Source: Chloroflexota bacterium | GTDB lineage: Bacteria; Chloroflexota; Anaerolineae; Anaerolineales; Villigracilaceae | Direction of reading: 5' to 3' | Length of the DNA: 38,981 nt | NCBI GenBank assembly: GCA_016235445.1 | Contig: JACRLB010000023.1 | Coordinates: forward strand, 1 to 38,981 | In this document: positions 7,752-16,899 of the stretch, one piece after another | Layout of the letters: every line of letters begins with the position of its first letter | How positions within the stretch are numbered: position 1 is the first letter of the stretch | Notes under the pieces: model-generated | The model's database searches: none | What the model saw: the letters and a program-made list of their open reading frames with translations, nothing else | What the model was told of the DNA's origin: nothing | Position numbers and translations under genes: made by a program

Positions 7752-8542
7752 TGTTTACCCTCGGCAATCCAAAAAATCTCCCACTCGTTTTTTTGCACGG
7801 CTTTCTCGGCAGTGGAAAAAGTTGGCGTGGCATTGCTGAGTCATTCAGCGAAAATTATTTTTGCATCATCCCCGACTTAATTGGTCATGGCGAGAATACA
7901 AACCTTGATATAAATTCCCCACTCAACTTTGATGTTTTGACTGAATGGCTTTTACATCTGCTGGATCAAATCCCCGTTTCCAAAATTCATCTGGTTGGAT
8001 ATTCACTCGGCGGTCGCGCCGCCCTGACATTTGCCTGCCGTTATCCTGAAAGGATTCTCACGCTGACACTTGAATCCGCCAGCCCCGGCATTGTGGATGA
8101 AACCGAACGCACGCGCAGGCTGGCTGAAGACTCCGCCCGCGCCGAATCCATTTTGCAGGGTGGCATGTCCGCGTTTGTTGAGCAATGGTATCGAATGCCG
8201 CTCTTCGCCAGCCTAAATTCCCAGCCTGAAAAATTATCCGCAATCAAAGAATCGGCCAAACAAAATGACCCGCGCTGGATGGCGAAGGTCATCCGTGAAC
8301 TCAGCCCCGGTACGCAGACCCCGCTTTGGGATTCTTTGTCCAATCTTTCATTTCCCGTTTTGGTGATCGCAGGAGCGAGAGATGAAAAGTACGTTCAGAT
8401 TATTCATAAAATGGCAAAGCGGATTCAAAACTCCCGATCCGTTATTGTGCCAGAGGCAGGGCACAATGTTCATGCGGAACAAACCGAGAAATTTACAGCT
8501 TTAATTCATAGCGCGATACCCGCCAAAAACAACACACTATAG
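7751..8542 (+). CDS. menH: SHCHC synthase, alpha/beta-hydrolase
   Basis: Eliminates pyruvate from SEPHCHC to give SHCHC, the step after MenD. The 263-residue protein has the alpha/beta-hydrolase outline: 'LVFLHGFLGSGKSW', 'PDLIGHGEN', the nucleophile elbow GYSLGGR, the acid region 'VIAGARDEKY' and the base 'EAGHNVHAEQ'. MenH proteins typically show 'GYSMGGR' and 'GHNxHxE', which fits. Start ATG 7751 overlaps the aroF stop (TAATG). The 3' end overlaps the 3' end of menA on the other strand by 37 bp. A general hydrolase is the alternative, but the operon context favours MenH. Confidence 0.9.
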   Translation: MFTLGNPKNLPLVFLHGFLGSGKSWRGIAESFSENYFCIIPDLIGHGENTNLDINSPLNFDVLTEWLLHLLDQIPVSKIHLVGYSLGGRAALTFACRYPERILTLTLESASPGIVDETERTRRLAEDSARAESILQGGMSAFVEQWYRMPLFASLNSQPEKLSAIKESAKQNDPRWMAKVIRELSPGTQTPLWDSLSNLSFPVLVIAGARDEKYVQIIHKMAKRIQNSRSVIVPEAGHNVHAEQTEKFTALIHSAIPAKNNTL

Positions 8543-9393
8543 ACAAACGCAGTCTGGCCCGTCGCGGCAAGCGCGCCATTAAGCGGACGCCCCTCCTGCG
8601 TGAAGACCACGCGCAAAGCTTTCCACGCCAGCGGAATAGACAGCCAAGTCAACCATGAAAACCCAGGAACGATATGTAGCAGGATCAAAACAGGCACAAT
8701 GAGATAAGCGCTTATGATGCACAACAAATATTCAATGCGCGCGCCGCGCGCGCCCAGCATAACAGCCAGCGTATGCTTTCCCGCTTTGCGGTCGTTTTCC
8801 AAATCACGCAAATTGTTAACCACTAAAATCGCCGTGATTATCAAGCCGACAGGAACAGACATCCACCACGCCGCAGGGCTGACAGAGCCGACTTGCACGA
8901 AATATGTCCCAGCCACGGCGGCGAGACCGAAGAAGATAAAGACGAAGACATCACCGAGGCCATAATAGCCAAGCGGAAATGGCCCGCCCGTATATGCCAC
9001 AGCGGAGATAATTGCCGCGACGCCGATCAGGATCACGACCCAGCCGCGAAGCGAGGCGAGGTATAAACCGCAGATTGCCGCCAACCCGAAGATGATATAC
9101 ATCCCGCGTTTGACTTGAGCAGGCGAGAGCAACCCCGCCTGCGTCACGCGCAATGGGCCTTGTCTCTCAGATGTATCCGCGCCGCGCTCGAAATCAAAAA
9201 CGTCATTCGCCACGTTGCTGCCGATCTGCAAAAGGAGCGCAACCAACAACGCCGCAATCGCAGGGCCGAGTTGAAACGAGCCATCATGCCACGCCAACGC
9301 GCTGCCCATCACCACGCCTGATGCAGCGGCGGGCAATGTGCGGGGACGAATGGCCAGCCACCAGATTTGAAAAAGAGACGGTTTAGTATCCAT
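8506..9393 (-). CDS. menA: 1,4-dihydroxy-2-naphthoate polyprenyltransferase
   Basis: Attaches the polyprenyl chain to DHNA in the membrane, giving demethylmenaquinone. The 295-residue UbiA-family protein has eight to nine hydrophobic helices and both Asp-rich motifs: 'NVANDVFDFERGAD' near residue 65 and 'NNLRDLENDRKAGKHTLAV' near residue 193. 'RPRTLPAAASGVVMG' near the N-terminus is typical of MenA. ATG at 9393 (MDTKPSLFQ) is preferred over the upstream start at 9447, because a TATACT -10 box sits between them. It converges with menH (37-bp overlap of the ends) and diverges from menG. Confidence 0.94.
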   Translation of the reverse strand: MDTKPSLFQIWWLAIRPRTLPAAASGVVMGSALAWHDGSFQLGPAIAALLVALLLQIGSNVANDVFDFERGADTSERQGPLRVTQAGLLSPAQVKRGMYIIFGLAAICGLYLASLRGWVVILIGVAAIISAVAYTGGPFPLGYYGLGDVFVFIFFGLAAVAGTYFVQVGSVSPAAWWMSVPVGLIITAILVVNNLRDLENDRKAGKHTLAVMLGARGARIEYLLCIISAYLIVPVLILLHIVPGFSWLTWLSIPLAWKALRVVFTQEGRPLNGALAATGQTAFVYSVLFLAGIAL

Positions 9394-9402
9394 AGAAGCC
9401 GC

Positions 9403-9408
9403 AGTATA
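9403..9408 (-). promoter_or_regulatory. -10 box of menA (short or leaderless mRNA)
   Basis: TATACT on the minus strand ends 9 nt before the menA ATG, so the transcript would start within a few bases of the start codon. No good -35 hexamer is seen. Confidence 0.45.
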
Positions 9409-9436
9409 ACATGCGTTTAAGCGCGCCCAGACTAGG

Positions 9437-9442
9437 TATAAT
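9437..9442 (+). promoter_or_regulatory. -10 box of menG
   Basis: A consensus TATAAT lies 22 nt before the menG ATG, and CAGGAG (9455-9460) serves as ribosome binding site. The -35 region (TTTAAG, 9416-9421) is poor. Confidence 0.55.
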
Positions 9443-9464
9443 TGCAAAAAAATTCAGGAGACCC

Positions 9465-10157
9465 ATGACCCAACTGACAGGACAGGAACGCGCACAATAT
9501 GTGCAATCGATGTTTACGAAGATCGCGCATCGCTACGATTTGATGAACCGACTGATGACAGGCGGACAGGACATCCGCTGGCGAAAGGATGTGATTCGCC
9601 GCGCGCGATTAACGCCGAACGCTTCTTTGCTGGACCTGGGAACTGGCACTGGCGATCTGGCACGCGAGGCGCTGACGCAGGAACCGCAGGCCAAAGTGAC
9701 CGCCGCAGATTTTACAATCGAGATGATGCGCGTTGGAAATAAAAATGGAAATTTGGAATGGTCGGCCGCAGATGCGCTCAACCTGCCGTTCAAAGACCAT
9801 ACTTTCGATTCGGTTGTGTCTGGCTTTTTGATGCGCAACGTGACGGATATTCAACAGGCATTGAAGGAGCAATACCGCGCCCTCAAACCTGGCGGACGGA
9901 TTGTCATTCTCGACACCACGCGCCCGAAGAAAAATATCCTCTCCCCGTTTATCTGGATTCACATGCACGTCATCATCCCCACCGTTGGCGGGTTGCTTTC
10001 GGGTGAACGCGATGCCTACAACTATTTACCCGACACCACCGAGGGATTCCTCACCGCCGAACAACTGGCCTCACGCATGACTGCGGCGGGATTCAAGAAT
10101 GTGGATTTCAAGAGATTGATGTTTGGGACGATTGCAATTCATTGGGGCGAGAAGTAG
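9465..10157 (+). CDS. menG: Demethylmenaquinone methyltransferase (UbiE/MenG family)
   Basis: Performs the last menaquinone step, SAM-dependent C-methylation of demethylmenaquinone. The 230-residue protein begins 'MTQLTGQERAQYVQSMF', then 'IAHRYDLMNRLMTGGQD', the UbiE signature. The SAM site 'LLDLGTGTGDLA' follows near residue 50, then 'GFLMRNVTD' and 'LKPGGRIVILDTTRP'. The C-terminal 'GTIAIHWGEK' is typical of UbiE. ATG 9465 has CAGGAG four bases upstream; the frame extends 18 codons further but without a ribosome binding site. It diverges from menA and ends the menaquinone region. Confidence 0.95.
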   Translation: MTQLTGQERAQYVQSMFTKIAHRYDLMNRLMTGGQDIRWRKDVIRRARLTPNASLLDLGTGTGDLAREALTQEPQAKVTAADFTIEMMRVGNKNGNLEWSAADALNLPFKDHTFDSVVSGFLMRNVTDIQQALKEQYRALKPGGRIVILDTTRPKKNILSPFIWIHMHVIIPTVGGLLSGERDAYNYLPDTTEGFLTAEQLASRMTAAGFKNVDFKRLMFGTIAIHWGEK

Positions 10158-10346
10158 TCCGTCCTGAGCAGAGCCGCACGCTCTTGCTCTTGTGCGGCGC
10201 AGTCAAAGGACAGGCGCATAGGAAAGTTAATATCCCAACATCAAGTCGCCCTTCGACTGCGTTCCTCGAAGAGCACTCGTCACTCCGCTCAGGGCGGAGA
10301 TAAATACACTTCGACTGCGTTCCTCGAAGAGCACTCGTCACTCCGC
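10158..10346. other. Intergenic repeat region between menG and the dehydrogenase
   Basis: No gene. A hairpin (GCCGCAC 10173-10179 with GTGCGGC 10192-10198) lies within a 'GTCC...GGAC' flanked stretch; it may act as a terminator for menG but has no T-tract. The rest is occupied by the 58-bp tandem repeat. Confidence 0.6.
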
Positions 10347-10366
10347 TCAGGGCGGAGATAAAAACA
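10251..10366. repeat. Two tandem copies of a 58-bp repeat
   Basis: Copies at 10251-10308 and 10309-10366 are almost identical, each beginning CTTCGACTGCGTTCCTCG and containing GCTCAGGGCGGAG. The second copy overlaps the 3' end of the 2-hydroxyacid dehydrogenase on the minus strand and supplies its stop codon (TGA, 10347-10349). The 'CTTCGAC...GCTCAGGGC' arms recur at 11253, 11988 and 12074. Confidence 0.9.
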
Positions 10367-11348
10367 CTTCAGGATTCACGCAATTCGGCAAGCGCTCGCC
10401 CTTCAAGCCTGCGAGCAAATTCTCCGCCGCAAGTTGGGACATCAAATCCCGCGTGCGCTGGCTGGCGCTCCCTAGGTGTGGGACGATGAGACAGTTCTCC
10501 AACTCAAGCAATGGACTGTCCATCGGCAATGGCTCAGGGTCGGTGACATCGAGAGCGGCGGCGAAGATTTGATTGGATTTCAGCGCGTCATACAAAGCGG
10601 CCTGATCTACAACTCCGCCGCGCGCGGTGTTGATGAGGATTGCGTTCGGCTTCATCTTCGCTAGAAAATCAGCATTCACCAAATGCTTCGTGTTCGGCGT
10701 CAGCGGGATGTGCAGAGACACAAAATCTGATTCATGCAAAAGTGTATCCAAGTCCACGGGCTGTGCGCCGAAGGCGGGCGTTGCGGTGGGGTCGTGGAAA
10801 ATCACGCGCATATCAAAGCCTTGCGCGCGCTTCGCCACTGCTTCGCCAATTCGGCCAAAGCCGATAATTCCCAAAGTTGACCCAGCCAAGTCTGCGCCGA
10901 GTAAAAGTTGTGGATGCCATGTCTTCCACTTGCCTGCGCGGATGTATTTTTCCCCTTCCACCACGCGGCGGGCGGCGGAAAGCAACAAAGCAAAGGCCAT
11001 GTCTGCGGTGGCATCGGTGAGAACGCCAGGTGTGTTGCCAACGGGAATTCCACGCGCGGTGGCGGCGGGCACATCCACATGATCCACGCCGACGGACATA
11101 CTGCTGATAACTTTCAATTGCGGGCCAGCCGCGTCCATGAGTTCGGCGTCCACTCTTTCGGTGAGGGTGCAGAGCAAGCCATCCACACCTTTAACTTTTT
11201 CCAGAAGTTGCTCGCGGGCAGGCGGCATTTCGTGGGGCCAAATATCGGGCGCGCCCTGAGCGAAGCCGAAGGAGGGAAAATGCTCTTCGACGAGAATCAA
11301 CCCTCGGTTAGGAATGAGGCGGGCGATGAAAATTTTGGGATGAGTCAT
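10347..11348 (-). CDS. D-2-hydroxyacid dehydrogenase (glyoxylate/hydroxypyruvate reductase type)
   Basis: A 333-residue NAD(P)-dependent enzyme reducing 2-oxoacids such as glyoxylate or hydroxypyruvate. The Rossmann motif is '[13 protein letters not shown]', and the catalytic Arg, Glu and His are in 'NTARGGVVD', 'DVTDPEPLP' and 'PHLGSAS'. '[14 protein letters not shown]' is typical of the GyaR/GRHPR branch. The start is ATG 11348 ([13 protein letters not shown]); the open frame runs on through the neighbouring gene's antisense and is not real there. Residues about 28-36 ('SFGFAQGAP') come from an interspersed repeat, and the C-terminal 'FLSPP' plus stop come from the 58-bp repeat. Substrate is not decided by sequence; phosphoglycerate dehydrogenase is less likely because no ACT domain is present. 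Confidence 0.85.
   Translation of the reverse strand: MTHPKIFIARLIPNRGLILVEEHFPSFGFAQGAPDIWPHEMPPAREQLLEKVKGVDGLLCTLTERVDAELMDAAGPQLKVISSMSVGVDHVDVPAATARGIPVGNTPGVLTDATADMAFALLLSAARRVVEGEKYIRAGKWKTWHPQLLLGADLAGSTLGIIGFGRIGEAVAKRAQGFDMRVIFHDPTATPAFGAQPVDLDTLLHESDFVSLHIPLTPNTKHLVNADFLAKMKPNAILINTARGGVVDQAALYDALKSNQIFAAALDVTDPEPLPMDSPLLELENCLIVPHLGSASQRTRDLMSQLAAENLLAGLKGERLPNCVNPEVFLSPP
11253..11272. repeat. CCTTCGGC..GCTCAGGGC element inside the dehydrogenase
   Basis: GCCCTGAGCGAAGCCGAAGG on the plus strand reads CCTTCGGCTTCGCTCAGGGC on the coding strand and encodes 'SFGFAQGA'. It keeps the frame, between the first strand region and 'DIWPHEMPP'. Confidence 0.7.
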
Positions 11349-11356
11349 GTCCAGAG

Positions 11357-11362
11357 TATAAT
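11357..11362 (+). promoter_or_regulatory. -10 box for a leaderless thioesterase mRNA
   Basis: A consensus TATAAT ends only 7 nt before the ATG at 11370. Transcription would begin at or next to the start codon. No Shine-Dalgarno sequence is present. Confidence 0.55.
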
Positions 11363-11369
11363 CCGCATC

Positions 11370-11861
11370 ATGACAAAAATAAAACAACCGAACTCGCTTC
11401 ACTGTTTCATTTGCGGAATGGAAAATCCTGTTGGTTTGCATTTGCATATTTATGAAACCGAGCCTGGCGTTGTCGAGACGCAGTACATTGCGCCCGATTA
11501 TTTTCAGGGCTACCCCGGCGTTTTGCATGGCGGCATCGTGGCGGCCATCATCGACGAAGTGAGCGGGCGCGCGCACATGGGCAACGATATGAACAACCCG
11601 CGTTTTATGTTCACGGGCAAGCTCGAAGTGAAGTACCGCAAAAATGTGCCGCTCGGAAAAATGTTGAAGGTCATCGGCAAGGCTGGCAGGAGCAAAGGGA
11701 AAATTGCCGAAGCGTGGGCGGGTATTTACGATGCCGAGACCGACGAATTGCTGGCGGAAGGCACGACCATGCACATCGATACGCCGAAGGATCAATTCGA
11801 TATATCGCGCCTCGAAGAACTGGGTTGGAAGATTTATCCTGACACAACAACTTCGCCATAA
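11370..11861 (+). CDS. Hot-dog fold thioesterase (PaaI/4HBT-like)
   Basis: A 163-residue protein with the single hot-dog domain: '[20 protein letters not shown]' carries the 'HGG' element and the catalytic acidic residue on the central helix, followed by '[18 protein letters not shown]' and 'AEGTTMHI'. The N-terminus '[18 protein letters not shown]' has a CxxC pair seen in many members. It probably hydrolyses an acyl- or aryl-CoA thioester. Near the men genes, which have no other DHNA-CoA thioesterase, it is a candidate for that step (MenI role). The ATG at 11370 is chosen over the long upstream frame because of the -10 box and because the family begins here. It may form a unit with the FAD subunit 18 bp downstream. 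Confidence 0.8.
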   Translation: MTKIKQPNSLHCFICGMENPVGLHLHIYETEPGVVETQYIAPDYFQGYPGVLHGGIVAAIIDEVSGRAHMGNDMNNPRFMFTGKLEVKYRKNVPLGKMLKVIGKAGRSKGKIAEAWAGIYDAETDELLAEGTTMHIDTPKDQFDISRLEELGWKIYPDTTTSP

Positions 11862-11879
11862 TCCATACGGAGATTCAAA

Positions 11880-12680
11880 ATGATAACTGCCTATCACAGA
11901 CCCCAAACATTGGATGAAGCCCTCGCGCTTCTGACTCAACCAAATACCCTGCCCCTCGGCGGCGGCACGCTTCTTTCCCAACCGACGCCCTTCGACTCGG
12001 CTCAGGGCAGGTCTGTTTCCGTTGTGGATTTGCAAGCCCTCGGCCTGGATTCGCTTCGCGTCAAAGGCAATGACCCTTCGGCACGCTCAGGGCAGGCTCT
12101 GGAAATCGGCGCAACCTGCACATTGCAAGCATTGTTTGAATTCGAACATTGCCCTGATGTTTTGAAGACGGCCATTAAACTCGAAGCTCCCATCAACATC
12201 CGCAACATGGCGACGGTGGCGGGGACTCTCGTTGCGAGCGATGGACGTTCGACATTTGCGACGATGTTGCTGGCGATGGACGCGAAGGTTACAGTGGTCA
12301 GTGATCAGAAGTCAGTGATCAGTGCAGGTGAATTCTTATTGACTCGCCCGCATAAGTTGATCACTGAAATTGCCATTCCGCTCAATACCAAAATTGCCTT
12401 TGAATTCGTCTCTCGCACCCCAGCGGATAAGCCCATCATCTGCGCCGCGCTCGCGCAGTGGAATTCGGGGCGCACGCGGTTGACTCTCGGCGGCTATGGG
12501 AAAAGTCCCATGCTCGCGATGGATGGCACCGAAGCCGATGGATTGGACGCTTCGATAAACTCAGCGCAAGCTGCCGCCCAGAACGCCTACCACGAAGCCA
12601 CCGACGAATGGGCATCCGCCGAATACCGCATGGATGTGGCGGCGACTTTGGCGAAGAGATGCCTGGAAAGTTTGAAGTAA
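11880..12680 (+). CDS. Molybdenum hydroxylase FAD-binding subunit (YgfM/XdhB-like)
   Basis: A 266-residue flavoprotein subunit that passes electrons from the Fe-S clusters of a xanthine dehydrogenase-type enzyme to NAD or another acceptor. It shows '[17 protein letters not shown]' and 'PLGGGTLL' (FAD diphosphate contact), '[14 protein letters not shown]', then '[19 protein letters not shown]' and '[11 protein letters not shown]', the second FAD motif. Its length matches the YgfM group rather than longer CoxM proteins. Three repeats sit in frame: 'FDSAQGRS', 'DPSARSGQA' and a CAGTGAT heptamer array. A GGAG box precedes the ATG. The likely partner, the Fe-S/Mo subunit, is 8 kb downstream. Confidence 0.82.
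   Translation: MITAYHRPQTLDEALALLTQPNTLPLGGGTLLSQPTPFDSAQGRSVSVVDLQALGLDSLRVKGNDPSARSGQALEIGATCTLQALFEFEHCPDVLKTAIKLEAPINIRNMATVAGTLVASDGRSTFATMLLAMDAKVTVVSDQKSVISAGEFLLTRPHKLITEIAIPLNTKIAFEFVSRTPADKPIICAALAQWNSGRTRLTLGGYGKSPMLAMDGTEADGLDASINSAQAAAQNAYHEATDEWASAEYRMDVAATLAKRCLESLK
11988..12011. repeat. CCCTTCGACT..GCTCAGGGCAGG element in the FAD subunit
   Basis: It encodes 'PFDSAQGR' in frame within a loop after the first FAD motif. It belongs to the same family as the elements at 12074, 11253 and 10251. Confidence 0.75.
12074..12096. repeat. CCCTTCGGCAC..GCTCAGGGCAGG element in the FAD subunit
   Basis: It encodes 'DPSARSGQA' in frame; the second copy in the same gene, 63 bp after the first ends. 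Confidence 0.75.
12292..12326. repeat. Heptamer array (CAGTGAT) in the FAD subunit
   Basis: Five degenerate units, CAGTGGT, CAGTGAT, CAGAAGT, CAGTGAT and CAGTGCA, encode '[11 protein letters not shown]' in frame after the second FAD motif. The unit is the same as the first part of the array at 28521. Confidence 0.8.
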
Positions 12681-12686
12681 CCCGAA

Positions 12687-12956
12687 ATGGATAAGACTAA
12701 GCCTTTTGAAAAAATCGCCGCGCAATTTCAGGTCTCAAAAGAAAGCGCAAAATATTTTCTAAACCATGTACAGAAAAGCTTCAAAAACGAAAAGCCGTCT
12801 CATCAATTGATCGTTGAATTTGTGGAAAAGCAGGGTTATGAATTTGTCCCCACGCCGTATGATGTGGCGTCCGCGATGAATGAAAGCGGCGCGTGGACGT
12901 ATGATCTGAATTCTCCGCCGCCTGCTGTGGTGGATGAAGAGGATGTTTATGTGTGA
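12687..12956 (+). CDS. Small protein of unknown function
   Basis: An 89-residue, charged, soluble protein starting 6 bases after the FAD subunit stop, so probably co-transcribed. The first half ('FEKIAAQFQVSKESAKYFLNHV') reads like a helix-turn-helix or small helical domain. The second half has 'VEFVEKQGYEFVPTPYDVASAM' and an acidic tail (VVDEEDVYV). No cysteines, signal peptide or membrane helix. I do not recognise a family. It could be an accessory protein of the hydroxylase or unrelated. Confidence 0.6.
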   Translation: MDKTKPFEKIAAQFQVSKESAKYFLNHVQKSFKNEKPSHQLIVEFVEKQGYEFVPTPYDVASAMNESGAWTYDLNSPPPAVVDEEDVYV

Positions 12957-12963
12957 GGCTCGT

Positions 12964-12989
12964 CGTACCGCAACATTCATGTTGCGTGT
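12964..12989. repeat. GTACCGCAA palindrome
   Basis: CGCAACAT/ATGTTGCG (12969-12986) form a perfect 8-bp stem with a 2-nt loop, preceded by GTAC. An inverted relative lies at 13166-13187. Confidence 0.7.
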
Positions 12990-13030
12990 ATAGTCCTCCA
13001 GATAAATTCTTTCCACCTTCCTTTGTGAAT

Positions 13031-13100
13031 GTCATTGCGAGGATGCTCTTCCCGAAGCAATCCTCTCGTAATAGGAGACTGCTTCGTTCCTCGCAGTGAC
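13031..13100. repeat. MITE-like palindrome with GTCATTGCGAGG ends
   Basis: The 70-bp element starts GTCATTGCGAGG and ends CCTCGCAGTGAC, with inner CGAAGCAATC and GACTGCTTCG also inverted. Elements with GTCATTGCGAG ends are, from general knowledge, common interspersed repeats in several bacterial phyla. It lies between the small gene and uup. Confidence 0.75.
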
Positions 13101-13165
13101 ATATCTTTTGGCGTATTGGAAAAAACTTTTCTGGACAGCTATATTTTTGAAGGAAACCCGTCACT

Positions 13166-13187
13166 CGCAAGATAAATCTTGCGGTAC
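13166..13187. repeat. Inverted copy of the GTACCGCAA palindrome
   Basis: CGCAAGAT/ATCTTGCG (13166-13183) followed by GTAC. Read on the minus strand it begins GTACCGCAAGAT, matching the copy at 12964. Confidence 0.7.
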
Positions 13188-13192
13188 TTAAT

Positions 13193-15016
13193 TTACCCTT
13201 CCAACTCTGACCAGCGGTGGTAGGCGCGGGATAATTCTTCGTGGATTTCCTGCAAACGATTAACCGCCTGAGTGATGATGGCGCCTTCCTGTTGATAAAA
13301 GGAAGGCGCTTCCATCTTAACGGTTAGTTGATGCTGTTCTTCTTCCAGCATTTGAATCCGCTTTGGCAGTTCTTCGAGCTCGCGTTTTTCGTTGTAGCTT
13401 AATTTTCGGGCGGCGGGTTTTGAATCAGCTTTGGATTCTGTTTGGGGTGACTGAGCAACTTTCGGGGGTTTTACCTGCAAAGCAGGTACAAGTGAGGCGG
13501 GAGTTGCATCCACCTGTTTTTGCCAGTCGTCATATCCACCGACATATTCTTTTACGTCCCCGCTTCCATCCATTATCAAGGTGCTGGTGACAAGGTTGTT
13601 GAGAAAAGCGCGGTCGTGGCTGACGAGCAGGAGCGTGCCTTCGTAATCGAGCAGAAGGTCTTCGAGCACTTCGAGAGTTTCGATGTCGAGATCATTGGTC
13701 GGCTCATCGAGGATGAGCAGGTTGGCGGGGCGGGCAAAAAGACGCGCAAGCAAAAGACGATTGCGCTCGCCGCCAGAAAGCGCGCTGATCGGCGCACGGA
13801 CGCGGTCTCGTGTGAACAGAAAATCTTCGAGATAGCCCATCAGGTTGCGAGAGCGGCCATTGATCGTGATCGTATCGCGCCCCTCCCCGACATTATCCAA
13901 AACGGATTTGCTTTCATCAAGCTGGGAACGCAGTTGATCGAAATACACAATATCGAGATTCGTGCCGTGACGGACTTCGCCCTGTTGTGGCTGAATCTCG
14001 CCGAGGAGAACACGAAGTAGCGTGGTCTTACCCGAACCATTCGGGCCAATGATGCCGATCTTATCGCCGCGTTGAATGGTGGTTGAAAAATCACGCACGA
14101 TGATTTTGTCATCATAGGAATAACTGATGTTCTCCGCTTCGAGGACGAGCCTGCCCGAACGGTTCTCCGTTCCGATTTGCATTTTCACTTTGCCGAGCAA
14201 ATCACGCCGCTCACTGCGTGCCTGACGTAATTTCTTCAAGGCGCGGACTCGCCCCTCATTGCGTGTTCGGCGCGCCTCAATGCCCTGACGAATCCATGCC
14301 TCTTCCTGTGCGAGCTTCTTGTCAAAGGTGGCGTTCTGCGCCTGTTCCGCCGAAAGGATGGCTTCTTTGCGTTGCAGGAAGGTAGAGTAATTGCAATCCC
14401 AATCGTAGAGTTGTCCGCGATCCAATTCCACGATGCGGGTGGTGAGCTTCTGCAAAAAGACACGGTCATGCGTAACGAAGACCAGGGTGCCGCCCCAGCG
14501 TTTGAGAAAATCTTCGAGCCAGTCGATGGCTTTGATATCCAAATGGTTGGTAGGCTCGTCGAGCAGTAAAAGGTCTGGGTTGCGAACCAAGCCGCGGGCG
14601 AGAAAGACGCGGCGCTTCAAGCCTGCTGATAAAACCTCAAAGCGGGCATCCGCGTCCAAATCCATGAGCGAAATTACTTTGTCTACTTGATGTTGCCTCT
14701 GCCATTTCTGCTCATCATCCAGCTTGGAAGAATCCACTTCTTCGAGACCCGTTGCGAGGATGTCTGCGATGCGCCCGTTCAGGCCTTGCGGCACTTCCTG
14801 CGGAAGATAAGCCGCGCGCGTGTTTTGCTGGCGGGCAACATTTCCGCTGTGCGGAAGGATGTCACCATTGAGCAATTTCAATAAAGTGGATTTCCCCATG
14901 CCGTTGCGCCCCAGCAAGCCAATTCGATCTCCACGCTCGATTTGTAAATTCACATCATCCAAAAGACGCGGCCCGCCAAAACCGAGGCTCACATCCTGTA
15001 AACTGATCAACGCCAT
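13193..15016 (-). CDS. uup: ABC-F family ATPase, Uup type
   Basis: A 607-residue soluble protein with two ABC ATPase domains and no membrane part. Walker A motifs are GRNGMGKS (about 36-43) and GPNGSGKT, with signatures 'LSAGLKRRVFLARGL' and 'LSGGERNRLLLARLF' followed by 'LLLDEPTNHLD' and 'LILDEPTNDLD'. The C-terminal 'LSYNEKRELEELPKRI...' region is the coiled coil typical of Uup, which binds DNA or ribosomes. ABC-F proteins act on the ribosome; Uup is linked to translation and to accurate transposon excision. ATG 15016 (MALISLQDVSLGFG) is used; the longer frame has no family match. It is transcribed alone, diverging from the DUF6922-like gene. Confidence 0.92.
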   Translation of the reverse strand: MALISLQDVSLGFGGPRLLDDVNLQIERGDRIGLLGRNGMGKSTLLKLLNGDILPHSGNVARQQNTRAAYLPQEVPQGLNGRIADILATGLEEVDSSKLDDEQKWQRQHQVDKVISLMDLDADARFEVLSAGLKRRVFLARGLVRNPDLLLLDEPTNHLDIKAIDWLEDFLKRWGGTLVFVTHDRVFLQKLTTRIVELDRGQLYDWDCNYSTFLQRKEAILSAEQAQNATFDKKLAQEEAWIRQGIEARRTRNEGRVRALKKLRQARSERRDLLGKVKMQIGTENRSGRLVLEAENISYSYDDKIIVRDFSTTIQRGDKIGIIGPNGSGKTTLLRVLLGEIQPQQGEVRHGTNLDIVYFDQLRSQLDESKSVLDNVGEGRDTITINGRSRNLMGYLEDFLFTRDRVRAPISALSGGERNRLLLARLFARPANLLILDEPTNDLDIETLEVLEDLLLDYEGTLLLVSHDRAFLNNLVTSTLIMDGSGDVKEYVGGYDDWQKQVDATPASLVPALQVKPPKVAQSPQTESKADSKPAARKLSYNEKRELEELPKRIQMLEEEQHQLTVKMEAPSFYQQEGAIITQAVNRLQEIHEELSRAYHRWSELEG

Positions 15017-15101
15017 GTAAAGAAATTCCTTTGCTGTAGAGGTTTCATCGAGGCCGAATTGTAGCCGATTAATGGGGATGTTGTCCTGAGTCTGGGGAGG
15101 G

Positions 15102-15107
15102 TATAAT
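15102..15107 (+). promoter_or_regulatory. -10 box for the DUF6922-methylase unit
   Basis: Consensus TATAAT, 10 nt before the ATG at 15118. This again implies a leader of only a few nucleotides. Confidence 0.5.
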
Positions 15108-15117
15108 TTGAACAATC

Positions 15118-16457
<1,340 letters not shown>

Positions 16458-16465
16458 AGCCGCGC

Positions 16466-16855
16466 ATGGAAAAACGCCTCCGCATTCACCCGACCATTCG
16501 CCAATTTGCGAGGGAGTTGCGCCAACCGCAAACCCCTGCAGAAGCAACACTGTGGCAGCATTTACGAAACAGGAATTTGCAGTATAAATTCAGGCGGCAA
16601 CATCCGATTGATTTCTTCATCATTGATTTTTATTGCGCCGAAGCAAAATTACTAATCGAAATAGACGGCGCTTCACATTTGGAAAAAGAGCAACAGGAAT
16701 ACGACCAAGCAAGAACCGAATATCTGGAAGCGCTTGAATATAAAGTAATTCGATTTACAAATGATGATGTGAGACACAACATCCATGCCGTAGTGACGGC
16801 GATCCTGGAAGAAGTTGAAAGCAGAATTAACGAACGGAAACACCCCTCATCCTAG
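16466..16855 (+). CDS. DUF559 (PD-(D/E)XK nuclease-like) protein
   Basis: A 129-residue protein beginning 'RIHPTIRQFARELRQPQTPA', then 'ATLWQHLRNRNLQYKFRRQH' and 'IDFFIIDFYCAEAKLLIEID'. The Asp in DFYC and the E-x-D strand are the expected PD-(D/E)XK metal ligands. 'DQARTEYLEALEYKVIRFTN' closes the fold. DUF559 is related to Vsr mismatch endonucleases; activity and substrate are unknown. The gene lies between two inverted copies of a CCCTC-rich palindrome, and its last codons (HPSS) and stop fall inside the right copy, which suggests mobility as a cassette. No clear ribosome binding site. Confidence 0.85.
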   Translation: MEKRLRIHPTIRQFARELRQPQTPAEATLWQHLRNRNLQYKFRRQHPIDFFIIDFYCAEAKLLIEIDGASHLEKEQQEYDQARTEYLEALEYKVIRFTNDDVRHNIHAVVTAILEEVESRINERKHPSS

Positions 16856-16880
16856 CCTTCTCCCCTGAGGGGAGAAGGGA
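16843..16880. repeat. Right inverted repeat of the DUF559 cassette
   Basis: CCTTCTCCCC/GGGGAGAAGG (16856-16878) is a perfect 10-bp stem, preceded by CCCCTCATCCTAG. Compared with the left copy it is inverted. The DUF559 stop is at 16853-16855. Confidence 0.8.
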
Positions 16881-16899
16881 CAAATACGAACGGAGAACC

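Noticed and set aside
10908-11369. Upstream extension of the thioesterase frame
   Set aside because: It overlaps the dehydrogenase on the other strand; the hot-dog family begins near the ATG at 11370, which has a -10 box right before it.
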